Made by a program: the position numbers and the translations under genes. Shown here one piece after another: positions 1 to 9,878 of a stretch of 32,805 nucleotides of DNA. Source of the stretch: Bordetella parapertussis (GTDB taxonomy: Bacteria > Pseudomonadota > Gammaproteobacteria > Burkholderiales > SG8-41). Under the pieces are notes generated by a model. That model was not told the origin of the DNA. It did not search any database and saw only the letters and a list, made by a program, of their open reading frames with translations. Numbering within the stretch: the first letter of the stretch is position 1; each line of letters begins with the position of its first letter. The stretch spans positions 1 to 32,805 of the forward strand of contig CAMBGJ010000010.1 in NCBI GenBank assembly GCA_945865805.1, read 5' to 3'.

Positions 1-6
1 AAGCAA

Positions 7-32
7 GGCCCACAGGATACATCCTGTGGGCC
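7..32. terminator. Perfect inverted repeat (12-bp stem GGCCCACAGGAT / ATCCTGTGGGCC, 2-nt loop), possible terminator of the minus-strand gene ending at 56
   Basis: Direct reading; lies just downstream of the minus-strand CDS stop; no long T-tract. Confidence 0.6.
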
Positions 33-55
33 TGACTAGCGCTAAACAATACCGC

Positions 56-529
56 TTACAGCGCGCCGACGCCGACTTTGGCGCATTGCTCGTCCTGATC
101 GCCCGTGACGCCGCTCACACCCACCGCGCCGACGATCTTGCCGCCGACAACGATCGGCACACCGCCGGGTGAGCCAATGACGCCGGGCAAAGTGGCGAGG
201 GCGTTATTGCCCTTGGCAATGCCATCGGCGAACACGCGGGTGGGACGGCGGAACGTCGCCGCCGCGCGCGCTTTGGCGATCGCGATCTCGATGCTGGCGA
301 TCTGCGTGTCATCAATGCGCTTGAAGTGCACCAGCGCACCGGCGGTATCCACCACCGCCACCGCCACGCGCCAGTTGTTCTTCGCGCACTCGGCGAGCGT
401 CCCGGCCGACACTTTTTTGGCGGCTTCCGTGCTGATATTGGCACCGTACGATTGGGCTTGCGCTGCACCGGCTGACGCGGCCAGCGCCAGTGCTGCGGTC
501 AATCGGGTGAGAGTTTTCATTTTGGACAT
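56..529 (-). CDS. GlcG/HbpS-like heme-binding family protein with signal peptide
   Basis: Signal peptide MSKMKTLTRLTAALALAASAGAAQAQ; GVIGSPGGVPIVVGGKIVGAVGVSG motif typical of GlcG/HbpS. Confidence 0.88.
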   Translation of the reverse strand: MSKMKTLTRLTAALALAASAGAAQAQSYGANISTEAAKKVSAGTLAECAKNNWRVAVAVVDTAGALVHFKRIDDTQIASIEIAIAKARAAATFRRPTRVFADGIAKGNNALATLPGVIGSPGGVPIVVGGKIVGAVGVSGVTGDQDEQCAKVGVGAL

Positions 530-608
530 GGTGTTCTCCTGGGTCGTGAATTGGGGTTGGTTTTCAAGCGCCCGCTACAATACGCCGGACGCAAACTTCA
601 GGCAAACT

Positions 609-1592
609 TTACAGACTGTTAAACGTTTCCAGCATACGTTTTCGCTGCGCGGCATCGGGCATGCGCTGCATGCCCGCTTGCAGGTTATCCGCCAGATGCG
701 TGACGCGGCGCGTGCCGGGTATGACACAAGTCACCGCCGGATGACCGAGCAGGTATTTGAGAAAAAACTGCGCCCATGAATGGCAATCAAACTCGGCGCA
801 CCACGGCGGCAGCGCCTTGCCTTTGACGCGGCCAAACAGATTCGCCTGGGCAAACGGCCGATTGATGATGACGGCCACGCCGGCATCCGCGCAGGCCGGT
901 AACAGGCGCGCCTCGGCTTGGCGTTCCAGCATCGAGTAATTAAATTGCACCGTATCGTAAGTATTTGTTTTTATTAACTTTTCAAGTTCAGCGTGAGCGT
1001 CTTCGTGATAGTGCGTGATGCCCATATAGCGTATCTTGCCGCTGGCTTTCCACTCGCGCAGCGTGCGCGTGTGCACGGCCAGATCGAGCAGATTGTGTAT
1101 CTGCATCAGATCCATGCGCGCGGTGCGCATCAGCGTCAACGATTGCTCCATTTGCCGCACGCCCGCCTGCTGGCCGCTGATCCACACCTTGGTGGCGAAA
1201 AAATATTTATCGCGGTTGCCGAGCTCGTGCGTAAGATCGCCGACCACGCGCTCGGCCTCGCCGTACATCGGCGAGGAATCCAGCACGGTGCCGCCCGCCG
1301 CGGCAAATTCGAGCAGCACCTGTTTCAGCTCGGCGCGTTCGGGTGCCTGGGCGGCGACATCAAAGGTTTGATAGGTGCCGATACCAATCACCGGCAGCGC
1401 GTCGGTGCCTTTGGCTTTGGGAATGCGCCGTTGCAGCAAGGCCGGTGGTTTGGGTTGTGCGTGCGTGGCGGGTGGCGTCATGGCTAGGCAGGCGGATGCG
1501 GAAAACAGTTTCAGCGCACGGCGGCGCTGGGGGTTGTCGATACGGGGTGCGGGCATGCGTTCGTGACTCAGGGTATAACGCGGGGACGGCAA
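609..1592 (-). CDS. Aldo/keto reductase with twin-arginine-like N-terminus (start may be 1556)
   Basis: GIGTYQTFD, LDSSPMYGEAE, DLMQIHNL, VQFNYSMLER motifs; N-terminal RRRALKLFSASACLA. Confidence 0.88.
   Translation of the reverse strand: MPSPRYTLSHERMPAPRIDNPQRRRALKLFSASACLAMTPPATHAQPKPPALLQRRIPKAKGTDALPVIGIGTYQTFDVAAQAPERAELKQVLLEFAAAGGTVLDSSPMYGEAERVVGDLTHELGNRDKYFFATKVWISGQQAGVRQMEQSLTLMRTARMDLMQIHNLLDLAVHTRTLREWKASGKIRYMGITHYHEDAHAELEKLIKTNTYDTVQFNYSMLERQAEARLLPACADAGVAVIINRPFAQANLFGRVKGKALPPWCAEFDCHSWAQFFLKYLLGHPAVTCVIPGTRRVTHLADNLQAGMQRMPDAAQRKRMLETFNSL
957..975 (+). repeat. Dispersed AT-rich repeat, copy 1 (GTAAGTATTTGTTTTTATT), inside the aldo/keto reductase CDS
   Basis: Exact match to the consensus; in the reductase frame it encodes (L)IKTNTY. 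Confidence 0.85.
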
Positions 1593-1710
1593 CGTTATAA
1601 AATCGGGTATCGTTAAATTTGCCGCGACAAATCTGCTGTGAATCTACCATAGTTGCTGGATAACCGGCGACGCGAACCTTTCTGAACGCACCCTGAAACG
1701 GAACACCGTT

Positions 1711-3162
1711 ATGCCACAAACCCTGCTCGCCAATGGCCTGGTTGCTTTTGTCAAACGCGCCTGCCCGACCTGTTCGATGATCGAAGCGCAAATGCAGGAA
1801 GCAGCCAGCGCACGCGCCGATTTTCAGGTGGTGACGCAGGACGATATGCAATTTCCCGCGCGAGTGAAAAACCTCGTCGACGACACCGAACTCGACCATT
1901 CGTATTTGAACAACATCGAAGCCACCCCCACCCTGATTCGCTTTGTGGCAGGCCAGGAAGCCGAGCGCGTCATGGGCTGGGATCGCGCAGCATGGCAACG
2001 GCTCACCGGCATCAACTCCATCGGCGCAAGTCTGCCGCCGCTGGTGCCCGGATGAGGCTCACGCTCACTCGAGCCCGGTGTGGCCGAGCGGCTGGAAGCA
2101 AAATACCAGGGCGGCATGCTCGCCGCGCGCAAGATCGAATACGCGCCTGACGATGATCCGGTGGAAATGTGTTATCGGCGTGGTTGGACTGACGGCCTGC
2201 CGGTAACGCCGCCCACCGATGTGCGCGTGTTGCGCATGTTAAAAGGCACGCCACGCAAGCCGGATGAAATTGTCGGCAAGATTCCGCCCTATCTCGCGCC
2301 CTGCACCGTGGAAAAGGTCGCCATCAACGCGGTGATGGCCGGTTGTCATCCCGAATACATGCCAGTGCTGCTGGCCGTACTCGAAGCCGCGCTGGAACCG
2401 GTGTTCACGCTGCATGGCGTGCTGGCAACAACGTATTTTTCCTCGCCGGTGATCATTGTCAACGGGCCGGTGGCCAAGCGCATCGGCATGAACAGCGGCA
2501 TCAACGCGCTGGGTCAGGGCAACCGCCCCAACATGACCATAGGCCGCGCGCTCAATCTGATCGTGCGCAACGTCGGCGGCGGCAAGCCCGGCGAAGCTGA
2601 CCGCGCAACGCTCGGCGCGCCCAGCAAAATCGGCCTGTGCTTCGCCGAGGATGAATCCGACCCCACGTGGGAGCCGTTGTCCGTGGCGCGCGGTTTCCAG
2701 CGCGGCGAATCCACCGTCACGCTGTTTCAGGGCCACGGCGTCGAGGCCTTTGTCGACCAAAAATCACGCACGCCTGAAGGGCTGTCGAAATCGTTCTCCA
2801 CCACGCTCGTAAAATTGGGGCACGAGCGGCTGACGCAATCCGCGCGCTGTATCGTGGTGCTGTCGCCGGAGCACTACCGCATTTACCACGAAGCAGGCTG
2901 GGGCCGACGCGATATCGAAAAAGCGCTCCACGAGGCGACCATCCGGCCTGGCAGCGAGCTACTCGCCGGGCTTGACGGCATCGGCGAAGGTGTAGCGGCC
3001 AGCCGCGCCACCGAGATGATTCCCAAATTTCACGATGATGGCGTGATCGTGGTGCGTGCAGGCGGCTCGGCGGGCTTGTTTTCCGGCATTTTTCCAGGCT
3101 GGCTGGCAGGACGCAACAAAGTTGAAATGCAACTGGTGACGAAAGCAGTCAAGTTGGTGTAA
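1711..3162 (+). CDS. Putative selenoprotein: thioredoxin-like domain (CPTC) joined through in-frame TGA (Sec115) to a second, roughly 360-aa domain
   Basis: ORFs 1711-2055 and 2080-3162 are in the same frame, separated only by TGA 2053-2055 (LPPLVPG-U-GSRSLEPGVAERLEAK); hairpin downstream of TGA. Confidence 0.7.
2068..2088 (+). promoter_or_regulatory. Candidate bacterial SECIS hairpin: CTCG(A)GCC-CGGTGT-GGCCGAG, 7-bp stem with bulged A, G-containing loop
   Basis: Direct pairing; loop begins about 20 nt after the TGA. Confidence 0.5.
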
Positions 3163-3238
3163 AAAGCACATGCCTGCAAAACAAAATAATCAGGGATGAG
3201 ACAAACATAGTACCTGTACTACCCATAGGACCCACAAG

Positions 3239-4678
3239 ATGGTCATCGCAACCGTAAACCGCTTTATCAGTCTGTTCTCCACCGCGTTCGCCGACCTGTC
3301 GGTGAAAGTGCCAGTGGCCGATGTTGAACGCATGGCCATGCTGGTGCAGCACTCCATGGATCATGGGCGCCGCACGTACCACACCTCGACGCACATCTTC
3401 GATATGTGCGAGGGCATGAACGCACGGCAGGTGCTGGCGACGCTGTTTCACGACATCGTGTATTACCAACTGGATGGCGGATTCCCGAAAAGCGCCGACA
3501 CCCTGCTACGGCGCGTGGTGCGTGCCGAACGCGACCGCGTTGAAATTCGCGCCATAGAAGAGCGCGACGATGGCTACGCCATCTGCACCGGTATTTTCGG
3601 CGTCAAGGCCGGACAACCACTGGCGCTCTACGGCGGCATGAACGAATTTCTCAGCGCGGTGGTGGCCACGCGCACACTGGAAGCCTATTTACCGACGCAG
3701 GATTTGATCGCGATTGTCGCCTGCATCGAATCGACCATCCCGTTTCGCATGAGCAACGCCGCGGGCCACAGCCCGTCGGCAGTGCTGGCGGAACGCGTCA
3801 AGGCGGTCAGCATCGCGCTGGGCCTGCAACCCACGGCAGCCGAGGTGGATCGCGCGGTGACCGACGCCACGGTGCTGTCCAATCACGATGTGGCGAGCTT
3901 TTCCGAGGCCAACCCGGCAGTGTTCCTCTCCACCACCTGGCTGTTGATCGAGGAATCGAATGCGCCACTGGCGGTGGTGGGTATTTATTCGATACAGGAT
4001 TACCGCATAGCGTTGTCGCGCATGGAAGGGTTTCTCGGATCGCTGAATCCGGACAGTATTTTTCACGACTATAACGGCACGCCCGGCGCCGCCGAATTCG
4101 CCGCGCTGCGCGCCGCTGCGCGCGACAACCTGGCCTTCGCCACCAAATATTTGCGCATGAAAATCGTCAGCATCTCCGTGGTCGAGGCGCTGGCGCAGGC
4201 GACCGGTGGCGATTGCCCAGTGTCGATGATGCTGGGCGATATTCGCAGCAGTTATGGCCGCCCGGATCGGGTGGAAGATTTTCTGCCGCCGCCGCAAGTG
4301 GATGAAACCCAGCTCGATGCGCAACTGCTGTCCGTGCTCGATCACGGCCGCTCCAAGGAATCCGCCAGCGATCTCACCGCGTCGCCGTTGACCGCGTGGG
4401 TCTATCGCAGCCTCGGTAACGATGCCGTCACGCGCGCACTGCCCAACGCCAAACGCATGTTCGCTGGCGAATTGACGCCACGCGCCTATCTCGACAGCCT
4501 GGATGCGACGATGGTGTGCTCGCTGACGGAATCCTGCGCGCGCATCGCCATTTCGCGCCGCGCGCCTAATCCCTCGCCTCGCGGATTGCCGAAAAATGCG
4601 CTGGCTACGCGTACTGACAGTGGGCCGGTTGGCGACGTTGGCCGCCGTGATCATCGGCGTTTTGCTCTATCGTTATGA
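3239..4678 (+). CDS. HD-domain-like predicted metal-dependent phosphohydrolase-type protein
   Basis: YHTSTHIFDM ... LATLFHDIVY pattern resembling HD-type proteins; the 3' end overlaps the next CDS by about 80 bp. Confidence 0.5.
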   Translation: MVIATVNRFISLFSTAFADLSVKVPVADVERMAMLVQHSMDHGRRTYHTSTHIFDMCEGMNARQVLATLFHDIVYYQLDGGFPKSADTLLRRVVRAERDRVEIRAIEERDDGYAICTGIFGVKAGQPLALYGGMNEFLSAVVATRTLEAYLPTQDLIAIVACIESTIPFRMSNAAGHSPSAVLAERVKAVSIALGLQPTAAEVDRAVTDATVLSNHDVASFSEANPAVFLSTTWLLIEESNAPLAVVGIYSIQDYRIALSRMEGFLGSLNPDSIFHDYNGTPGAAEFAALRAAARDNLAFATKYLRMKIVSISVVEALAQATGGDCPVSMMLGDIRSSYGRPDRVEDFLPPPQVDETQLDAQLLSVLDHGRSKESASDLTASPLTAWVYRSLGNDAVTRALPNAKRMFAGELTPRAYLDSLDATMVCSLTESCARIAISRRAPNPSPRGLPKNALATRTDSGPVGDVGRRDHRRFALSL

Positions 4679-6794
4679 GCCGTTGCCGGTCAAAGTGGTG
4701 CGCAATGCGGTGTTCGATCAGTATCAACGCTGGCAGCCGCGCGACTATACAGACCAGCAGGTACGCATCGTCGATATCGACGATGAAAGCCTGCGCCGCA
4801 TCGGCCAATGGCCGTGGCCGCGCACCCAGGTCGCCGATCTGGTGCGCAAACTGCAAGACGCCGGTGCCGCCGCCATCGGCTTCGATATGATGTTTGCCGA
4901 GGCTGACTGCACCTCGCCGCAATCGATGGCCGCGCTGTGGAATGTCAGAGGCGAAACGCGCACTCAACTGCTGCGCATACCCGATCACGATCAGGTGATG
5001 GCCGAAGCGCTGCGCGGCGGCCGCGTGGTGCTGGGCTTTGCCGGCAAGCGCGACGGCGAGCAAACGCGGTTGCCCGCGAAGCCCTCGCGCGAGGTGTATG
5101 CGGGGCCGCCCGCGCTGCCATTCCTCAATGTACTCACCGGCGCGGATGCGCCGCTGGCTGTGCTGGAACAAGCCGCGACCGGCATCGGTGCGTTCACCTT
5201 TTTTGCCGATACGGATAGCGTGGTGCGGCGCGTACCGCTATTGATGCGTAAGTGCGATCCCGCCATCACTGCGCCGACGCCGCTGGCGCGCGCCGAGGCC
5301 TGCGAAGCTGACCCGCGCGGCACGGTGGTGCCTTCGCTCAGCGCGGAACTGTTGCGCGTCAGCCGCAAGCAGCGCAACTACCATATCGCCACCTCGCCGC
5401 AGGCCGGATTGGGCGTGGAAGCGGTGCGCGTCGCCAATGTGCGCGTGCCGGTCACCGCCAGCGGCGAGGTGTGGGTGCATTACACGCGCCCCGAACCCAC
5501 GCGCTATATCCCGGCGTGGCAGGTGCTCGGCGGCCAATATGCGACAGGCAGCCTCGACAACCATATCGTGCTGATCGGCACCTCGGCGCTGGGCCTGCGC
5601 GATCTGCGCTCGAACCCGCTGGGCGCGATCATGCCCGGCGTGTAAGCGCACGCGCAGGTGCTGGAGCAAATTCGTGAGGGTAAATATCTGGCGCGCTCCA
5701 CGCAAGCCAAAAACATCGAAGCCTTGATCATTATCATCGGCGGCTTGATCGTGGGTATCGTCGCGCTGACCACGCGCGCGCTGGTGTCGGCGGCGTTTAC
5801 CGCGACCGTGCTGGGCGGCATCGGGCTGGCGGCGTGGCTGGCGTTTACGCGCGAAGGCTTGTTGCTTGATCCGGTGACGCCGGGCCTCACCTTGTTGATC
5901 ACGTTTCTGGTGGGCAGCGTGGTGCGCCACATGAGCAGCGAACGCGAGCAGCGCTGGGTGCGCGATGCCTTCTCGCGCTATGTGTCGCCCAACCGCGTGG
6001 CGCATCTGGTCAACAACCCCGGCCAGCTTGAACTTGGCGGACGGCGGCAGGAATGTAGTTTTGTGTTTACCGATCTCGAAGATTTCACCGGGCTGATGGA
6101 AAAAATGGATCCCGCTGCGGCGGTGTCGTTACTCAAGGCCTATCTGGATCGCATGGTGGCGATTGCGTTTAACAGCGGCGGTACGCTGGATCGCATTGTC
6201 GGCGATGCGGTGGCGATCATGTTTTCCGCACCCGTGCACCAGCCGGATCATCGTGAACGCGCCTACCAGTGCGCGCTGGAAATGCATGCCTTTGCCAGCC
6301 GTTACAGCGCTGAACTCCACGCCAAGGGCACCCCCTTCGGCAAGACGCGCATTGGCGTGCACACCGGCGAAGTCATCGTCGGCAACTTCGGCGGCTCCAC
6401 CATGTTCGACTATCGCGCGCTGGGTGATCCGGTGAACACCGCCGCGCGGCTGGAAGGCGCGAACAAATATCTCGGCACCACGGTGTGCGTATCCGAAGCG
6501 ACGCTCAGCGGTGTCAATGATGCCGTGGTGCGCACCATAGGCCGTCTGGTGGTGAAGGGCAAAACACAGGCGCTGACGGTATACGAGCCGGTGATTACGA
6601 CAAATCATGTGCCCGCAGGGCGCGATACTGCGTACGATGCGGCGTTTGCCTTGCTCCAGCAAAGCGCTGCGCAAGCGCCTGCTGCGTTTGAACAATTGGC
6701 GCGCGAGCGTGCCAGCGATACACTGGTGGCCTTTCATCTGGCGCGGCTGCGCGCAGGTGCCGTCGACGAGCAAATCAAGCTGGACGAGAAATAA
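4596..6794 (+). pseudogene. CHASE2-domain adenylate/guanylate cyclase, interrupted by in-frame TAA at 5643-5645
   Basis: ORFs 4596-5645 and 5658-6794 share a frame; CHASE2 (VRIVDIDDESLRRIGQWPWPR) and class III cyclase (FVFTDLEDFTGLMEKMDP, GDAVAIMFSAP) motifs. Confidence 0.8.
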
Positions 6795-6796
6795 CC

Positions 6797-6815
6797 GTAA
6801 GTATTTGTTTTTATT
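6797..6815 (+). repeat. Dispersed AT-rich repeat, copy 2 (GTAAGTATTTGTTTTTATT), intergenic
   Basis: Exact consensus match, 2 nt after the cyclase stop codon. Confidence 0.9.
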
Positions 6816-6833
6816 GTTTTTTTAGGAACGGTG

Positions 6834-7463
6834 ATGAAATTTCAGCACGGCTGGGCAAGGATGTGTCTGGGGATGTTAGTGCTGCTGCTGGGTGCGTGTG
6901 CCACCCCCGAGCCGCCGCCGCTACAAGTGGAACGCAAACTCGTCTCGTATGTGGTGCTGCTCGATAACGCGGACGGTAGCGTCGGCGCGATCACCGTCAC
7001 CGGTGCCAAAGGCAAGGTGCTGGTGGATCGCCTGGCACAAGGTGCCTCGCTCGATGGCGGCAGCGCGTTTGCCGTGGAGGAAAGCCGCATCCGCCGCGAT
7101 TTTGGCGAGGCGCTATCTGCACGGCCCATCGCTCCGGTGAGCTTTCTGCTGTATTTCGAAACCGGCGGCGCGCAACTCACCCCCGCATCGCAAGCGCTGA
7201 TTGCACAGGTCATTGCAACAGCAAAAAGTCGTCCGGCGGCGGATGTGTCGGTGACCGGGCACACCGATACCGAAGGCGATGCCGAATTCAATGAAAAGCT
7301 GGGGCTGCAACGCGCGCAAGCGATTGCAAAAATGGTGCAAGAGGCCGGGCTGGATGTCGCCGAGATGACGGTCAACTCGCACGGCAAACGCAACCTGCTG
7401 GTGCCCACGCCGGATAACACAGCGGAACCGAAAAATCGCCGCGTGGAAATTTCGTTACGGTAA
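6834..7463 (+). CDS. OmpA-family lipoprotein
   Basis: Lipobox LLLGAC; OmpA C-terminal domain (SVTGHTDTEGDAEFNEKLGLQRAQAI ... NRRVEISLR). Confidence 0.9.
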   Translation: MKFQHGWARMCLGMLVLLLGACATPEPPPLQVERKLVSYVVLLDNADGSVGAITVTGAKGKVLVDRLAQGASLDGGSAFAVEESRIRRDFGEALSARPIAPVSFLLYFETGGAQLTPASQALIAQVIATAKSRPAADVSVTGHTDTEGDAEFNEKLGLQRAQAIAKMVQEAGLDVAEMTVNSHGKRNLLVPTPDNTAEPKNRRVEISLR

Positions 7464-7614
7464 GTTCCGGGCAGAAAAGTTCGATGGTTTTCAAGCCGCT
7501 AGCCGGTAAATGCGGATTTGTAAAGAATGCGTAAATGATGCGCGAGGCACAAGGTTTATCCGGGCAGCTTCGCTATACTGCCTTGCACCACCATTCACGC
7601 CCCAGGAGACCCCA

Positions 7615-8067
7615 ATGAACGGAATCACGAGATTGGCTTTCACCGCGCTGATCGCCGCAGGCACGCTGGGCAGTTCTGCCTGGGCGCAAGAGTCGAGCGG
7701 CTTTGTCAAAACCGTCAATGGCGACGCCTCAGTCACCAGCGCTGGCAAGGCCGTAAAAGCCGTACCGGGCACGCCGGTGCACGTCAACAGCGTGTTGCGC
7801 ACCGGTGCCAAGGGTACCATGGGCATCACCTTCAAGGACAACCAGGTGATGTCCTTCGGGCCGGATACCGAAGTCACTGTGGACGAATATCTCTACGCGC
7901 CCGCCAAGGGCGATCTGAAATTCGCCGCCAGCATGAGCAAGGGCACGCTCAACGTGGTGTCGGGCGTGATCGCCAAGCTGAAACCGGAATCCGTTTCGGT
8001 GAAAACACCCACCGGCGAAATCGGCGTGCGCGGCACCACCTATCTGATCAAGGTCGAGCCGCAATAA
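7615..8067 (+). CDS. FecR-domain secreted protein
   Basis: Signal peptide after ATG 7615; FVKTVNGDASVTSAGKAV...TGAKGTMGITFKDNQVMSFGPDTEVTVDEYLY...GEIGVRGTTYLIKV. Confidence 0.85.
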   Translation: MNGITRLAFTALIAAGTLGSSAWAQESSGFVKTVNGDASVTSAGKAVKAVPGTPVHVNSVLRTGAKGTMGITFKDNQVMSFGPDTEVTVDEYLYAPAKGDLKFAASMSKGTLNVVSGVIAKLKPESVSVKTPTGEIGVRGTTYLIKVEPQ

Positions 8068-8102
8068 CGGCACCCGACCGGGCTGGTATTTCAGGAGTAC
8101 CC

Positions 8103-8633
8103 ATGTCAAGCAATCTCTGGATGCGCGACCCCACGGCGGAATCCGCCGCCGTGATGCGTACGCGCGTGCCGCCGCCCACCTCGCTCGACGGCAAAACTGT
8201 GGGCCTGTTCGATATCGGCAAATCGCGCACCGATGAATTCTTCAATCAGGTTGAAATTCGCCTCAACGCACGCGGCATCAAAACCCAACGCGTCGGCAAG
8301 CCCACCAATGCCAAGGTCGCCACAGCAGAAAATCTCGCGAAGATATCCGCCGCAGTGGATGTGGTGATCATCGGTCTCTCGGATTGAGGCTCGTGCACGT
8401 CGTGCAGTCTGCACGACTTGATGAATTTCGACAGCCGCGGCATCCCCGGTGTATCCGTGGTGACCACCGGATTTACCGACGCGGTGACTGTGCAATCCCG
8501 CGCCATCGGCTTTAAACCGGCGGTGATCTACACGCCGCATCCGATACAAAATCGTACCGCAGACGAGCTGAAAAAAATTGCCGACGACGTGGTGGAGCCC
8601 GTGCTACAGCTCTTGACCGCCCCCGCAGAATAG
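8103..8633 (+). CDS. UGSC family selenoprotein (in-frame TGA 8385-8387 = Sec95)
   Basis: ORFs 8103-8387 and 8418-8633 are in the same frame; TGA GGC TCG TGC reads U-G-S-C; strong hairpin downstream. Confidence 0.87.
8399..8417 (+). promoter_or_regulatory. Candidate bacterial SECIS hairpin: GTCGTGCA-GTC-TGCACGAC (perfect 8-bp stem, 3-nt loop)
   Basis: Direct pairing; loop about 19 nt after TGA; UGCAGUCUGCA resembles the apical part of the E. coli fdhF SECIS as I recall it (UGCAGGUCUGCA). Confidence 0.75.
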
Positions 8634-8644
8634 CCGAATTTATC

Positions 8645-8663
8645 AATAAAAACAATTAGTTAC
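8645..8663 (-). repeat. Dispersed AT-rich repeat, copy 3 (GTAACTAATTGTTTTTATT)
   Basis: 17/19 match; between the UGSC stop and the hydrolase start. Confidence 0.8.
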
Positions 8664-8684
8664 AGCACCGAAAGAAAGGCACAC

Positions 8685-9860
8685 ATGTCCGCAAACGGCC
8701 CCTGGATCGAACACATCCCCGGCAACGGGTTATGGTCGAACGCCATCCTCGTTACCAAGGGCATGGCACCGTATGGCGCGGTGGCGCTGGGTGAAATCGA
8801 TCAGGTGTGCGAAAAGCTGCGCGCGCGCCAGAGCGAACCACACGCGTGGTGGGAAGAATGGCGCGCGATGGGCAAGCGCCTGCACGCGCGCGCCGATGCG
8901 CTCGAAGCCGCCGGTCGTCGCATGAGCGCCGGCAACTACTATCTGCGCGCGGGCATGTATTACTTCACCGCCGAACGCTTTATTTACCCTGGCTCCGATA
9001 AACGCGAAATGGGCCGCGTCGCCATCGACTGCCAAACCAGGGGAATACTGCGGCGCTATCCGAACGTGGAGCGCGTGGAGGTGCCGTTCGAGAGTGGCAA
9101 ATCACTGCCGGCGTTTTTTATGAAAGCGCTTAACACCGATGCCAAGCGCGCCCCCACCATCGTGGTGTTCAACGGCATGGACAACTGCAAGGAAATGAGC
9201 GTGCTGTTTGCGGGTCTCGAATTCGCTGCACGCGGCTGGAACACGCTCGCCATCGACGGTCCCGGCCAGGGCGAATCACTGCGCCTGCGCGAACTCTACG
9301 CGCGTCACGACTACGAGGTCGCGGGCACCGCGGCGTACGATTTTGTTGCTGCACGCAAGGATGTGGATGCGAGCAGCGTTTTCGTCATGGGCTACAGCTT
9401 CGGCGGCTACTACGCCGCGCGCGTCGCCGCCTTCGAAAAGCGCTACCGTGGTGGCATCGCGATGAGCGCCTTGCATTGGGACTTACACGGCTGGCAGCAA
9501 AACATCAAACGCCGACAAGACGCCGACCCCAAAGGCACGCCGCAAAGCGCGTTTCACTTCCGCTGGATCATGGGCTGCATCGATGATCCTGATGGCGCGG
9601 AGGCCGCACTGGAAAAAGCGAAAAAATTCTCGCTCGTGGGCGTCGCAGAAAAAATCACCTGCCCCTTCATCATCGTGCACGCGGGCGAAGACACCGTGGT
9701 GCCGGTGGCCAACGCGCCCAAACTCTTTGACGCCATCGCCTCAAAAGACAAGCATCTCAAAATCCTCAACGCCGACGATGGCGGGCACTACCACGCGCAG
9801 GCCGATAACCGGCAGGTGGGGATTGATTACATAGCGGATTGGATTGAAGAACGCGTGTAA
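8685..9860 (+). CDS. Alpha/beta hydrolase (FrsA/DUF1100-like esterase)
   Basis: IVVFNGMDNCKEMS, IDGPGQGES, GYSFGGYYAAR, HAGEDTVVP, DGGHYH motifs. Confidence 0.87.
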   Translation: MSANGPWIEHIPGNGLWSNAILVTKGMAPYGAVALGEIDQVCEKLRARQSEPHAWWEEWRAMGKRLHARADALEAAGRRMSAGNYYLRAGMYYFTAERFIYPGSDKREMGRVAIDCQTRGILRRYPNVERVEVPFESGKSLPAFFMKALNTDAKRAPTIVVFNGMDNCKEMSVLFAGLEFAARGWNTLAIDGPGQGESLRLRELYARHDYEVAGTAAYDFVAARKDVDASSVFVMGYSFGGYYAARVAAFEKRYRGGIAMSALHWDLHGWQQNIKRRQDADPKGTPQSAFHFRWIMGCIDDPDGAEAALEKAKKFSLVGVAEKITCPFIIVHAGEDTVVPVANAPKLFDAIASKDKHLKILNADDGGHYHAQADNRQVGIDYIADWIEERV

Positions 9861-9878
9861 TCGCCGCTACTTACGGCG

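Noticed and set aside
105-779. Long plus-strand ORF antisense to the GlcG and reductase genes, and many similar antisense ORFs across the window
   Set aside because: Typical GC-rich shadow ORFs; low-complexity R/A/H-rich translations with no recognisable domain.
3208-3222. Short inverted repeat TAGTAC-CT-GTACTA upstream of the HD-like gene as a regulatory operator
   Set aside because: Six-base arms only; no supporting regulator or second copy seen.
5643-5645. TAA in the cyclase as a recoded (selenocysteine-like) codon
   Set aside because: TAA is not a Sec codon and no conserved Cys/Sec is expected there; nonsense change or error is simpler.
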